Shown piece after piece: positions 43,390 to 52,488 of a stretch of 64,000 nt of DNA. Below the pieces are notes generated by a model. It ran no database searches. It worked only from the letters and a program-made list of their open reading frames with translations, and had not been told where the DNA came from. Positions within the stretch are counted from its first letter, which is position 1. Every line of letters begins with the position of its first letter. Source of the DNA: CAWARU01 sp963805795 (lineage in GTDB: Bacteria > Pseudomonadota > Gammaproteobacteria > UBA6186 > Azoamicaceae); the NCBI GenBank assembly GCA_963805795.1, contig CAWDVG010000001.1, positions 496,001-560,000 of the forward strand, written 5' to 3'. The translations under genes and the position numbers were made by a program.

Positions 43390-44946
43390 ATGTCTGCAAC
43401 TGTAAACACCCTTGCAATCCAAAACCTTATTCAAAAAATCAAAGAAGAAAAAATGATGGTTTTATTTTCTGCCTCGATGGGATTGGAAGGGACTCCATTT
43501 ATTTCAGAATGGCTTAATGGTCTTTCTAAAACCCCTCAAACAGAATATTCAGTTTCAGCTGGAGAACTCGTTACAGGTACAACTAAGGACCAGATTACCG
43601 CTGCCCAAACCCGAGCATCTGAGATTGTTGACAATTATGACAAAGCTCTTGAAAATTTCCGCGCAAAAAATAAAAGTGAAATTGACAAAGCATCAATCGC
43701 TTTAAAAGCCTACGTTAGTGGTATGGAAAAATTGGTAAAAACCCAACAGGAACCGCCTAAACCAGGAAGAAAATTTCCTATTAAACCAATTGTTGGAGCA
43801 TCTTTTATAGTACGGACTGCAACAAACTATGAACAAGATTTGGCAGATTACAAACAAGATTGGGATAAATACCAAAAGGAAATGGAAGAATATGAAAAAT
43901 CATCTTTCTATGTTTTCAAAAAAGCAATTTGTGCATTAATTGTAAATGGCAATGAAAGGGAACTATTAGAATACCTAAAGATTAATCCTGCTATTGCACT
44001 ATTTATGATAGGAAATATTGATACTCTCAAAACCACCAGCGAATCTTTTTTTGATTTTAGTCAAATAAGGCTTGCCGTTAGCAAAAGTAAATTTAAAGCA
44101 ATTTCACATCCAGTAAAAAAACAAAAAGCAGACCTAAAAACATCTCGAGATATACTTAATAAGATATTGGAAGATAGTCATTGTAAGCGTATACAAGGCC
44201 CCCCAACTCCAAGCAATTTGAACCACCAGCCATCAGTTTCTATAACAGATAATGTTTTACATACTGCTACCGCTAAAGTAAAAACCGCTACCGCTGCAGC
44301 AAGACCCAAGCTAACGGAATTTGCACAAAATTTAGTTTTGAATGCTAGCAAAGATACAAATAAATGTTTAATAGTACTAAAAAGTAAAGAATTATGTGAT
44401 CAAATCCCTGATAGCATTTGGGCTGAAATCCTTCAAACACGATTTAAAGCAAATCCTAGTTTCCCTCGCGAAATTTTAAAGTTGTTGTTTGTACATGAAC
44501 ATTTGGTAGCGATGACTGCTAGAATTCCATTACTAGAAGATGCTGTGTTGTATGATGGTATAATACCAAATAAAAGTGATGATCCCGCTGATGATAAATC
44601 AGCTACAGAACTTGCCAGTATTTTACCCAGACAGGCATTAATGCAGAAATCCAATAATGCAGCTGGTTTAGCCACTGTTAAACCACATGCATTAACATCA
44701 AAACCCGCTGCAACAGCAACTTTCTCCGCTGCTGCTCCGAGTAGTCATAATTTAACGAATCAAAGTATGAATTCGAAACAGACAGAAGAGCAGCGCGGTT
44801 TTTTAGTTGCTTATCCAAACACGACCACTGCTCTGAGACCAAGTTTTCTCGTGCAGAATAAGCAGGCAGAAGCAACGACAGCTAATATAAATAACGCTTT
44901 GGAAACGGTTAATACTGATCCAAGCAATAGGGCAGCAAATAATTAA
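43390..44946 (+). CDS. Hypothetical protein, 518 aa
   Basis: Unrecognised. AAAGGAG lies before the ATG. No signal peptide. Residues about 1-180 are helical with a basic Pro-containing segment (KTQQEPPKPGRKFPIKPIVG) and a charged coiled-coil-like stretch (DYKQDWDKYQKEMEEYEKSS). Residues about 180-290 are helical (FFDFSQIRLAVSKSKFKAIS), and the last 100 are Ala/Thr/Ser/Asn low complexity. A single-gene unit between secF and the convergent suhB. Composition resembles the other accessory proteins of the window, but I see no shared motif. Confidence 0.6.
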   Translation: MSATVNTLAIQNLIQKIKEEKMMVLFSASMGLEGTPFISEWLNGLSKTPQTEYSVSAGELVTGTTKDQITAAQTRASEIVDNYDKALENFRAKNKSEIDKASIALKAYVSGMEKLVKTQQEPPKPGRKFPIKPIVGASFIVRTATNYEQDLADYKQDWDKYQKEMEEYEKSSFYVFKKAICALIVNGNERELLEYLKINPAIALFMIGNIDTLKTTSESFFDFSQIRLAVSKSKFKAISHPVKKQKADLKTSRDILNKILEDSHCKRIQGPPTPSNLNHQPSVSITDNVLHTATAKVKTATAAARPKLTEFAQNLVLNASKDTNKCLIVLKSKELCDQIPDSIWAEILQTRFKANPSFPREILKLLFVHEHLVAMTARIPLLEDAVLYDGIIPNKSDDPADDKSATELASILPRQALMQKSNNAAGLATVKPHALTSKPAATATFSAAAPSSHNLTNQSMNSKQTEEQRGFLVAYPNTTTALRPSFLVQNKQAEATTANINNALETVNTDPSNRAANN

Positions 44947-45013
44947 TGACAAATTTTTGCGAAATGGCAGATTTCGCGAAACAGGACCAGCACCATTTTC
45001 TATCCCATCATAT

Positions 45014-45796
45014 TTATTGGTGCGGTTGAATAATTCGTAACAACTCAGCTTGGATTTTTCGGGTTCCGGCAATTATTTTTCCAGTTGAAAGATAATCAAT
45101 TCCACCTGTAAAATCACTTAAGAAACCACCCGCTTCGCGTACTAATAAAACGCCAGCAGCCATATCCCATTCTTTTAAACCGCTTTCCCAAAATCCATCT
45201 AATCTACCGGAAGCAACATATGCAAGGTTGAGCGCAGCTGAGCCCGTGCGTCGAACGTCCGCGCAAACAGTATATACTTCCTTAAAAACATTAAATTGTT
45301 TATCTATATATTTATGTCTATCATGGTAGGGGAAAGAAGAGCCAATCAATGCTCCTTCTAGAGTATCTCGTTTTGATACGCGGATACGACGATCATTTAA
45401 TTGAGCGCCCGTTCCTCGAGTTGCTGTATAGAGATCTTGACTTATCGGATCATAAATAACGCCATGTTCCATTTGTCCCTTATATTTGATACCTATTGAC
45501 ACAGCAAATTGCGGAAAGCCATGGATGTAATTCATCGTTCCATCTAAAGGATCGATAACCCAAGTATATTCATCGCCAGGGTGTTCTCCTGTTTCTTCTC
45601 CTAAAATTCCATGTGAAGGATATGATCTGCGAATGGTTTCAATAATATCTTGTTCTGCAGTTTGATCTACCATCGTCACAAGATCGTTAATCCCTTTTTG
45701 ATGAACAATCAATGAATCTCTTTGTTCTATATAACGAGTGATGATATTACCCGCACGTCTTGCGGCCTTGATTGCGATATTCAGTAATGGATGCAT
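45014..45796 (-). CDS. suhB: Inositol monophosphatase family protein SuhB
   Basis: 260 aa. Metal-binding motifs of the IMPase family: GEETGEHPGDEYTWVIDPLD (with the catalytic E, D and DPLDGT) and NYIHGFPQFAVSIG, then the C-terminal WDMAAGVLLVREAGG. Length and pattern fit SuhB, which in gammaproteobacteria also joins the rRNA antitermination complex. Divergent from trmJ in relatives; here an EamA transporter gene lies between. Confidence 0.9.
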   Translation of the reverse strand: MHPLLNIAIKAARRAGNIITRYIEQRDSLIVHQKGINDLVTMVDQTAEQDIIETIRRSYPSHGILGEETGEHPGDEYTWVIDPLDGTMNYIHGFPQFAVSIGIKYKGQMEHGVIYDPISQDLYTATRGTGAQLNDRRIRVSKRDTLEGALIGSSFPYHDRHKYIDKQFNVFKEVYTVCADVRRTGSAALNLAYVASGRLDGFWESGLKEWDMAAGVLLVREAGGFLSDFTGGIDYLSTGKIIAGTRKIQAELLRIIQPHQ

Positions 45797-45948
45797 AACA
45801 GAAACCTATTTTCCGAGATAAGAAATAATGGTGATGCCCATACTAGCATGATCACCACAATCAAGGAAGAATGGATAGAAATAAAGAATTGATGTAAGTT
45901 CAATAACACACATGTTGTTTGCTGTAGCTTGGTTATATCCTATTGGCA

Positions 45949-46953
45949 TTAACTTTCTTTAACTTTCTTTTTTACTCTAGGACTGAGTCCTTGTTTTAAT
46001 TCCTGTTGGTAATAAATATATAAACCCAAACTGACTGCAATAAATGAAATCCAAAAATAAGTAGACATCACTTCGCTTAAGAATAAATAGCCAAAAAAGG
46101 CGGCAAAAATGGGTTGCGATAGTCCGGCAAGAGATAAGTAGGTGGCCGTAAAAAAACGAAGCAGGTAAGAATTTAGATTATAACAAACAATATTCGATAC
46201 CAAAGTGAGTAGCAGGAAAGACTGTAAAAATGGCCAAAAATCGTTCTGAGACACAGGGAAAGGAGTCCAATTTTCAACTAAAAAGGAATGTATAAATGAA
46301 AACATTCCACCCACAGCCATGCTGGTGGCATTGGCCATAACAGGTGAATAGCCCCGATGCTTAATGATAACCCTCATGGTCATCCAACCGATGGCATTGG
46401 TGGTGGCTGCGCCTAGCATAGCAAGTTCAGCATAGGAAAAGGGCCCCAGATGACCTGACAGATCTTCCATTTTTCCGGTATGAGCAATCAAAATAGGCAA
46501 AAAGCCAAATAAACCAAGGCTTAATCCGATACATTTTAAGGGGGTAAGCTTTTCTGAAAACCAGAAATAAGAAAATAGGGCTGTTGCAATAGGCGAAAAC
46601 CCATAAATAAAACAGGCCTTACCGGATGACATAAATTGCAAACCCCAAAATTCCAGGGCATTAGTAAGGTAGACACTGGTAAAGCCCATAATAAGAACGG
46701 GCCAAAAATGTTCGCGTTTAAATATAAATTCCTTGCGATGAAAATAATATTGATAAAGTAATAATAGCAATGCAGCGAGTAACATTCTGCCACCGGTAAT
46801 AAATAATGGAGGGGCATATTCTAAGGTAAATTTTCCGATCGTAAAAACAGAACCATATAAGGCACAAAGTAATAGAACCAGAAACTGGAGTTGCACAACT
46901 GACCTCGTTATATCTATGAATAGATCGGTTACACAACAGTATAGCATAGACAT
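45949..46953 (-). CDS. EamA/DMT-family transporter
   Basis: 334 aa with about ten predicted membrane helices in two repeated halves, characteristic of drug/metabolite transporters: first EamA repeat with LCALYGSVFTIGKFTLEYAP, GGRMLLAALLLLLYQ and GKACFIYGFSPIATALFSYF; second with GAATTNAIGWMTMR and LSLAGLSQPIFAAFFGYLFL. Inner membrane. The N-terminus (MSMLYCCVTDLF...) is extended and the start uncertain. C-terminus is basic (SPRVKKKVKES). Substrate not predictable. It separates suhB from trmJ, which are usually neighbours. Confidence 0.8.
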   Translation of the reverse strand: MSMLYCCVTDLFIDITRSVVQLQFLVLLLCALYGSVFTIGKFTLEYAPPLFITGGRMLLAALLLLLYQYYFHRKEFIFKREHFWPVLIMGFTSVYLTNALEFWGLQFMSSGKACFIYGFSPIATALFSYFWFSEKLTPLKCIGLSLGLFGFLPILIAHTGKMEDLSGHLGPFSYAELAMLGAATTNAIGWMTMRVIIKHRGYSPVMANATSMAVGGMFSFIHSFLVENWTPFPVSQNDFWPFLQSFLLLTLVSNIVCYNLNSYLLRFFTATYLSLAGLSQPIFAAFFGYLFLSEVMSTYFWISFIAVSLGLYIYYQQELKQGLSPRVKKKVKES

Positions 46954-47034
46954 TCATTATAAATGATTGATTAGACAAACGTTGTTTTGATAATATCAAT
47001 GTAATATCCAATGATAGGCGTGTAGATTAAACAA

Positions 47035-47862
47035 TTGAATATATTATCTCATATACGAACCGTACTCATTCATAATTCCCATCCAGGCAATATTGGGGCA
47101 AGTGCTCGTGCCCTTAAAAATATGGGCTTATCACAATTAACTTTGGTGGCACCTAAAGAATTTCCTTCAAAAGAAGCAGAAGATCGGGCTTCTCATGCGG
47201 AGGATATTCTTGAAAACACCAAAATTTATAGAACCTTAGAAGAAGCATTAACGGGTTGTACTTTAGTTCTGGGTAGTAGTGGGCGACTACGAGAATTATC
47301 CTTGCCTATTTTCTCACCCAGAGAAGCTGCTGAAAAGATCAAACAACATTTGCAGACACAGTTAACGGCAGTACCATTAATAACAGCTACTAGAGCGGTA
47401 GCATCTGAACCATCTGTAGCCTTTGCTACCGATGTCGCTATCTTATACGGAAACGAACAACATGGATTATCCAATGAAGAATTGGGATCTTGTGCTGCAC
47501 AAATTGTAATCCCAACCGCAGGTATCTATGCGTCTTTAAATCTTGCCCAAGCAGTGCAAATTATAAGCTATGAGATTTTCTTAGCATTATCTGAGATGAA
47601 TATCTCCTCTGTTGGTAGTAAGAAAAACCTAAATTTAAAAGAAGGGAATATTATGAACAACACTTTGCCAAATTTTGAATCTTTAACAGAATTTTATCAT
47701 GCATTAGAAAAAACCCTCATTCATCTACACTATTTAGATCCTAAAAAACCTGGAAATATGATGCTTCGATTAAAACACTTGTTTTCTAGGGCTTTGATAG
47801 ATAAAACGGAACTTACCCTTTTGAGGGGGTTGTTATCGGCTATTGAGAATAAGACAAAATAA
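47035..47862 (+). CDS. trmJ: tRNA (cytidine/uridine-2'-O)-methyltransferase TrmJ
   Basis: 275 aa SPOUT methyltransferase modifying position 32 of tRNAs. N-terminus RTVLIHNSHPGNIGASARAL, then KNMGLSQLTLVAP, and the SAM-binding knot with LYGNEQHGLSNEELGSC and SLNLAQAVQIISYE. The C-terminal region (LTEFYHALEKTLIHL, LKHLFSRALIDKTELTLLRG) matches E. coli TrmJ. The start is TTG; an in-frame stop just upstream excludes an ATG there. The next gene is iscS, the usual partner locus. Confidence 0.92.
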   Translation: MNILSHIRTVLIHNSHPGNIGASARALKNMGLSQLTLVAPKEFPSKEAEDRASHAEDILENTKIYRTLEEALTGCTLVLGSSGRLRELSLPIFSPREAAEKIKQHLQTQLTAVPLITATRAVASEPSVAFATDVAILYGNEQHGLSNEELGSCAAQIVIPTAGIYASLNLAQAVQIISYEIFLALSEMNISSVGSKKNLNLKEGNIMNNTLPNFESLTEFYHALEKTLIHLHYLDPKKPGNMMLRLKHLFSRALIDKTELTLLRGLLSAIENKTK

Positions 47863-47880
47863 TTAGGCCGGGACTCGTAA

Positions 47881-47917
47881 CCTGAGTGGTTGACCCTCTC
47901 AACCACTCAGGTATAAT
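47881..47917 (+). promoter_or_regulatory. iscS promoter overlapped by a perfect palindrome
   Basis: TTGACC (47890-47895) and TATAAT (47912-47917) with a 16-bp spacer form a strong promoter. CCTGAGTGGTTGA (47881-47893) and its exact reverse complement (47899-47911) flank a 5-nt centre and cover the -35 and spacer, as an operator would. As RNA it could instead be a trmJ terminator, but no T-run follows. It does not match known IscR sites closely. Confidence 0.6.
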
Positions 47918-47951
47918 ACAACTCAGTATGACTAACTCAGACCTCAAAAAA

Positions 47952-49115
47952 ATGGCTCCTCCGTCCATCTATATGGATTATGCGGCAACTACTCCTATTG
48001 ATAAGCGGGTGGTAGAACAAATGCTGCCCTATTTATGGCAAGAGGCGAGTTTATGGCAAGAAGGGGGCAATTTTGGCAATGCAGCATCCGAAAGTCATGC
48101 CTTTGGTAGACGGGCAGCAGGCGCAGTCGAAGAGGCGAGAATTCAAGTTGCCTCTTTATTGAACGTCGATCCCAAAACCCTTATTTTTACTTCTGGGGCT
48201 ACTGAGTCGATTAACTTGGCTCTTAAAGGGGCCGCAGCATTTAACAAACGATTTGGAAATCATATTATCACTTGTCAGACAGAGCACAGGGCCACTTTAG
48301 ATACTTGTGCTCAGTTGGCCAATGAAGGTTTTGAAGTCACATATTTAAAAACGGCGGCTGATGGACTAATCCATGTTGATCAATTATTAGCGACATTGAG
48401 GCCTGAAACACGATTGGTTTCTATTATGCTGGTTAATAACGAAACGGGTGTCATTCAAGATATTGCCGAAATTGCGGCCATAACACGAGCACGTGGTATT
48501 ATTTTACATGTGGATGCTGCGCAGGGAACCGGCAAAATTCCCATTGATCTTTCGCAATTGCCGATTGATTTAATGTCTTTTTCAGCGCATAAATTATATG
48601 GGCCCAAAGGAATTGGAGCTTTATATATCTGCGACAATCCGAAAGTTCGTTTGCATGCACAAATGCATGGAGGCGGGCAAGAACGAGGTTTAAGACCAGG
48701 AACCCTCGCCACGCATCAAATAGTGGGTATGGGCGCTGCTTTTGCCATTGCAAAAGCTGATATGCAGGCAGAATCTCAACGCATTACCCGCTTGCGAGAA
48801 AAACTGTGGTCTGGCATTGCTTCATTATCGGATGTTCATTTAAATGGACATTCTACGAAACGTAGCCCCGGCATATTAAATGTATGCTTTGCCACTATTG
48901 AAAAAGAAATCTTATTAGCAGGTCTTGCAGAGGTTGCGGTATCATCTGCATCGGCCTGTGCGGCGACCACCATTGAACCTTCGCATGTATTACGTGCCAT
49001 GGGTTTAAAATCGGTATTGGCGCATCGTTCAATACGATTTTCTATGGGCAGGTTTAGCACAGAAGCCGATATTGATAGAACAATTGCATTGATTAGGAAT
49101 TTATATTTAAAGTGA
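47952..49115 (+). CDS. iscS: Cysteine desulfurase IscS
   Basis: 387 aa from the ATG at 47952; the ATG at 47928 adds eight residues and is also possible. PLP fold with YMDYAATTPIDKRV near the start, the Schiff-base Lys in FSAHKLYGPKGIGALY and the catalytic Cys in SASACAATTIEPSHVLRAMG. Releases sulfur from cysteine for Fe-S clusters and tRNA thiolation. Adjacent iscR and iscU, found in the classic operon, are missing; an IscA-type gene follows after 54 nt. Confidence 0.92.
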   Translation: MAPPSIYMDYAATTPIDKRVVEQMLPYLWQEASLWQEGGNFGNAASESHAFGRRAAGAVEEARIQVASLLNVDPKTLIFTSGATESINLALKGAAAFNKRFGNHIITCQTEHRATLDTCAQLANEGFEVTYLKTAADGLIHVDQLLATLRPETRLVSIMLVNNETGVIQDIAEIAAITRARGIILHVDAAQGTGKIPIDLSQLPIDLMSFSAHKLYGPKGIGALYICDNPKVRLHAQMHGGGQERGLRPGTLATHQIVGMGAAFAIAKADMQAESQRITRLREKLWSGIASLSDVHLNGHSTKRSPGILNVCFATIEKEILLAGLAEVAVSSASACAATTIEPSHVLRAMGLKSVLAHRSIRFSMGRFSTEADIDRTIALIRNLYLK

Positions 49116-49169
49116 ACCAACTTAAATCATTGGTGAATTTTCGAGAACTGGAAAAAATTTTAGGAGAAA

Positions 49170-49520
49170 ATGATGAATGCGCATAACCCTACTATCCATC
49201 TTACCGCTACTGCCGTGTCCCATTTTAAAAACATGTTGCTAAAGGCTCCAGAGTTTCCTGGCATTCGTTTAGGAGTTAAAGAGGGTGCAGGCTGTTCTGG
49301 TTTATCTTATATTGTGGATTTTATAAAAGAACAGAAGAACGATGATATAGAATTAAAACAGGATGGTATCAAAATTTTGATAGATGCCAAAAGCCTTCGT
49401 TTTTTGCAGGGTATGGAAGTGGATTGTCTGCAAGATGAATTGAATACACATCTTAAATTTAACAATCCAAATGTAAAAGGCGAGTGTGGTTGCGGTGAAA
49501 GCTTCAGTGTTGATGAATAA
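49170..49520 (+). CDS. HesB/IscA-family Fe-S carrier
   Basis: 116 aa A-type carrier. The three conserved cysteines are present: one in GAGCSGLSYIV and two in the C-terminal GECGCGESF. N-terminus HLTATAVSHFKNML fits the family. It receives or passes [Fe-S] clusters. AGGAGA before the ATG. It could be IscA, SufA or ErpA; position after iscS favours an ISC role. Confidence 0.9.
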   Translation: MMNAHNPTIHLTATAVSHFKNMLLKAPEFPGIRLGVKEGAGCSGLSYIVDFIKEQKNDDIELKQDGIKILIDAKSLRFLQGMEVDCLQDELNTHLKFNNPNVKGECGCGESFSVDE

Positions 49521-49600
49521 TCATGGAGCATTGAAAGGCGAAGGGTACATAAAAGTTTATAAGATGAAAGAGACAGACATGACAGACAGAGCGCAGTAGT

Positions 49601-50602
49601 ATGAATCCAAAAATGACAGTTGAAGATGCTGCCCGAATTCTGGGAAAAAGCCAGGCAGCCCTCTATGCAGAGCTAAAAAGCCGTCATTTAGATTTTGCTT
49701 CAATCGATAATTCATTTTATTTGGGTCATCAAACGGCCAGGGAATTATTTCAATTTTCTTTTAAACCCAAGGTGGTAGTTTTTCAAATATTAAAGGGTGG
49801 CACTGGAAAAACATCGATAGCATTTGAATTTGCCGTTCGTGCTAGCCTTTATGGGGCAAAAGTATTATGTATTGATTTGGATCAACAGGCTAATTTAACC
49901 CAAGCATTTAACCAAAATGCTGAAATTGTTCCTGTGATGGTAGATAGTTTGGCAGACGGCTATTCTTTGATGGATTCATTTCTAAGCGCCTCTGAAGGAA
50001 TTGATCTTATCCCTAGCCGCATCGAAAATGCTTTATTAGACGAAGTGATTCGTAGCAAAGCATTTGCCCTGGAAAAGGTGTATCGGAATCCTTTGCAAAT
50101 ATTAAAAAAATCTTACGACTTAATTGTGGTTGATTGTCCTCCAAGCCTAGGGCAGTCAGTGGCAGCTGCAGCCCTCGCAGCAGACTTACTCATTGCACCT
50201 GTAACAGCTGAAAAATTTGCTCTTTCCGGGCTGAAAGCAACAAATCAATCGATAGAAGAATTACAAACAGAATTTGGGATCGAAATCCCTTTTAATATTA
50301 TTTTAAACAAATTTGATCCAGAAAATTCACAATCAGTTGATACTTTTACTGGGTTAGCAGAGCATCCAGATTATCAACATAGAGTGTTAGATACTTATAT
50401 ACGGTTGTCTCATAGTATCCCCTCGGCGGCTTTGAAATCTGAGTCAATTTTTGAATCCATTGCAGCGGATGTAGCTAAAGATGATATAGATCAGTTCACC
50501 CGCTTAATTTTAGACTTACATAAACCGATACCTGAACCTGTAAATATGGCGACTGGTTTAGGTTATTCATTAGAACGAAAACAAACATTAGCGTTTTGTT
50601 AA
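49601..50602 (+). CDS. ParA-like ATPase, plasmid type
   Basis: 333 aa. An N-terminal helix-turn-helix-like region (about 5-50: TVEDAARILGKSQAALYAEL) is followed by a deviant Walker A KGGTGKTS (65-72), CIDLDQQANLTQAF, and Walker B LIVVDCPPSLGQSV with later FNIILNKFD. This is the ParA/SopA plasmid-partition type with a DNA-binding N-domain, not the short chromosomal type. ParB is not adjacent. Instead it is followed by a repeat-rich non-coding region (50724-50858). A captured plasmid partition remnant is possible. Confidence 0.82.
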   Translation: MNPKMTVEDAARILGKSQAALYAELKSRHLDFASIDNSFYLGHQTARELFQFSFKPKVVVFQILKGGTGKTSIAFEFAVRASLYGAKVLCIDLDQQANLTQAFNQNAEIVPVMVDSLADGYSLMDSFLSASEGIDLIPSRIENALLDEVIRSKAFALEKVYRNPLQILKKSYDLIVVDCPPSLGQSVAAAALAADLLIAPVTAEKFALSGLKATNQSIEELQTEFGIEIPFNIILNKFDPENSQSVDTFTGLAEHPDYQHRVLDTYIRLSHSIPSAALKSESIFESIAADVAKDDIDQFTRLILDLHKPIPEPVNMATGLGYSLERKQTLAFC

Positions 50603-50723
50603 GAACAAAAATTTTAGTTTTTGTTTAAGCTTAAACTTTTTATTCTTTCAATTTTTCAATTTCGGTTTTAGATAAACCTGTTGCAATAATAATCATATTA
50701 ATGTCTGCCAAAAATAAAACTTC

Positions 50724-50808
50724 TGACATACAGTTGACATACAGTGTCATATAACTATCTATTGTGTCATGTAAAATAATTTTTTAAATTTCATTGATTG
50801 ACATACAC
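50724..50808. repeat. Iteron-like TGACATAC repeats
   Basis: TGACATACAG at 50724-50733 and 50735-50744 (11 bp apart), TGACATACAC at 50799-50808, and inverted TGTCAT at 50745-50750 and 50765-50770. The second copy forms a TGACA-TACAG-TGTCA dyad. They could be operator or partition sites for the ParA-like protein, or remnants of a plasmid origin. Confidence 0.55.
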
Positions 50809-50812
50809 CATA

Positions 50813-50858
50813 ACTTATATAGTATTTTTCCAGTAAAATTTTAAAATACTATATAAGT
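50813..50858. repeat. Perfect 16-bp palindrome downstream of the repeats
   Basis: ACTTATATAGTATTTT (50813-50828) and its exact reverse complement (50843-50858) flank a 14-nt loop. Followed by AATTG rather than a T-run, so not a classic terminator; it could be a regulator or structural site. Confidence 0.6.
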
Positions 50859-50902
50859 AATTGTTTAAAAGAAAAAAGTTTATTTTAGTTCGTAAACTTT
50901 CC

Positions 50903-50931
50903 TTGACAGGATAAGGTCAAATTTCTATAGT
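50903..50931 (+). promoter_or_regulatory. mraZ promoter
   Basis: TTGACA (50903-50908), 17-bp spacer, TATAGT (50926-50931). A good sigma70 promoter for the dcw cluster. Confidence 0.7.
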
Positions 50932-50940
50932 GTAATAAAG

Positions 50941-50965
50941 TGGGGGGGAGTGGAAAAAAGTGGTG
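50941..50965 (+). promoter_or_regulatory. MraZ-binding TGG repeats
   Basis: TGG occurs at 50941, 50951 and 50961, exactly 10 bp apart, just downstream of the mraZ promoter. MraZ is known to repress its own operon through TGGGN repeats with 10-bp spacing, so this is probably the operator. Confidence 0.6.
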
Positions 50966-51024
50966 AATTGTGTTCTCCTATGGCAGTTGCCAATTTAATC
51001 ATTTTTTGTTGTTTTGGAGTCTTT

Positions 51025-51483
51025 GTGTTTAGAGGTGTTAATGCTATTCAGCTAGATGAAAAGGGTCGGATTAATTTCCCGTCTCGTTATCGTCAGCGCC
51101 TTGAAAACGAAGTTAAAGGGCAATTGATAGTCACCATTGATACCGAACTGCGCTGTTTATTGTTATACCCATTACCAGCATGGGAAAGCATCGAACAAAA
51201 AATAGAAGCATTGCCGAGTTTTAATCGTCAGGCACGCCGGATTCAGCGGTTATTAATTGGTCATGCCACTGAAGTGGAGTTGGATGGGCAGGGTAGAATT
51301 CTTATCCCACAACTCTTAAGAGATTATGCCGAATTGCAAAAATCGATTGTATTAGTAGGGCAAGGAAAAAAATTTGAAATTTGGAATGAAAATTCATGGA
51401 ATGAATCTAGGAAAGTTTGGATTGACGAAGGAATGGAATCGGGAGGGGAATTGCCGGGGGATCTAGAATCATTATCCTTATAG
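51025..51483 (+). CDS. mraZ: Transcriptional regulator MraZ
   Basis: 152 aa, the same length as E. coli MraZ. The GTG at 51025 (MFRGVNAIQLDEKGRINFPS) with GGAG 5 nt upstream is the family start; a longer frame begins at 50950 but lies inside the operator and is not needed. Two AbrB-like halves: DEKGRINFPSRYR and LDGQGRILIPQLLRD. MraZ binds the TGG repeats upstream and regulates the dcw cluster. C-terminal GDLESLSL resembles the E. coli tail. Confidence 0.93.
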   Translation: MFRGVNAIQLDEKGRINFPSRYRQRLENEVKGQLIVTIDTELRCLLLYPLPAWESIEQKIEALPSFNRQARRIQRLLIGHATEVELDGQGRILIPQLLRDYAELQKSIVLVGQGKKFEIWNENSWNESRKVWIDEGMESGGELPGDLESLSL

Positions 51484-51546
51484 ATATCGATTTAGATATT
51501 TTGATTTGATATTTTTGAATATGAAGAAAGTCGTAGTGAAAGAAAT

Positions 51547-52488
51547 ATGAAAAATAAAGAAGATGAACATCAGTCTGTGATGGTGAAAGAAGTGTTAGAA
51601 GGATTAAACATTCAAAAACAAGGTATTTATATTGATGCCACCTTTGGGCGAGGAGGGCACAGCGAAGTTATTTTGAATGAATTATCCAAGGAAGGTCGAG
51701 TCATTGCCATGGACAAAGACCCAGAAGCCCAAAAAGTTGCTGAAGCATTATCTGTTGCTGATCCTCGTTTTGTTTTTAAAAGAGGCTCCTTTTCGGGTAT
51801 ATACACATTATGTGAAGAATTAGGTTTGCTAGGAGAGGTAGCTGGTATATTGATGGACCTGGGCGTCTCTTCACCTCAATTGGATACCGCTTCTCGAGGC
51901 TTTAGTTTTCGTTTGGATGGACCACTCGATATGCGAATGGATCCAAGCGTTGGGATTTCCGCAGCGGAATGGTTGAATACGGCAGAAGAAGCTGAAATTT
52001 CTAGAGTCTTAAAAGAATATGGGGAAGAGCGTTTCCATAGACGCATGGCTCGTGCTATTATCAATGCCCGAACGATGAGCCCGATTACAACGACTTTTCA
52101 ACTCGCTGAAATCATTTCAAAGGCGAATCCTGCTTGGGAAAGGCATAAAAATCCTGCTACCAGAAGTTTTCAGGCCATTCGTATTTATATCAATCGGGAG
52201 TTAGAAGATTTAGCTTTAGGATTAGAACAGGCCCTAGAGGTGTTACAGCCCAAAGGTCGTTTGGTGGTCATTAGTTTTCATTCATTAGAAGATAGAATTG
52301 TGAAACAATTTATACAAAAAAATGCGCAGGGTATGATTTTTCCCAGTTATTTACCCATCCCCCCACAACCTATGGGGAAAAAATGTCATCGCATTGGTAA
52401 AAAAATGAAAGCATCGAAAGCTGAAATTGCAGCGAATCCTCGGGCACGCTCTGCTATTTTGCGTGTTGCTGAGAAGGAGGCTGCTTAA
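51547..52488 (+). CDS. rsmH: 16S rRNA (cytosine1402-N4)-methyltransferase RsmH
   Basis: 313 aa. HQSVMVKEVLEGL, the SAM-binding IDATFGRGGHSEVIL, ILMDLGVSSPQLDTASRGFS and RSFQAIRIYINRELEDL are all typical of MraW/RsmH. It methylates N4 of C1402, the same base whose ribose is methylated by RsmI encoded upstream. Overlaps ftsL by one base. Confidence 0.95.
   Translation: MKNKEDEHQSVMVKEVLEGLNIQKQGIYIDATFGRGGHSEVILNELSKEGRVIAMDKDPEAQKVAEALSVADPRFVFKRGSFSGIYTLCEELGLLGEVAGILMDLGVSSPQLDTASRGFSFRLDGPLDMRMDPSVGISAAEWLNTAEEAEISRVLKEYGEERFHRRMARAIINARTMSPITTTFQLAEIISKANPAWERHKNPATRSFQAIRIYINRELEDLALGLEQALEVLQPKGRLVVISFHSLEDRIVKQFIQKNAQGMIFPSYLPIPPQPMGKKCHRIGKKMKASKAEIAANPRARSAILRVAEKEAA

Larger units (their letters stand above)
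50603..51024. other. Repeat-rich region between parA-like gene and mraZ
   Basis: About 420 nt. It contains the TGACATAC repeats (50724-50808), the palindrome (50813-50858), the mraZ promoter (50903-50931) and TGG repeats (50941-50965). The first part is unusual for a region upstream of mraZ. Confidence 0.6.

Noticed and set aside
44959..44977. GCGAAAT/ATTTCGC hairpin after the 518-aa gene
   Set aside because: Seven-bp stem without a following T-run on either strand; cannot be called a terminator with confidence.
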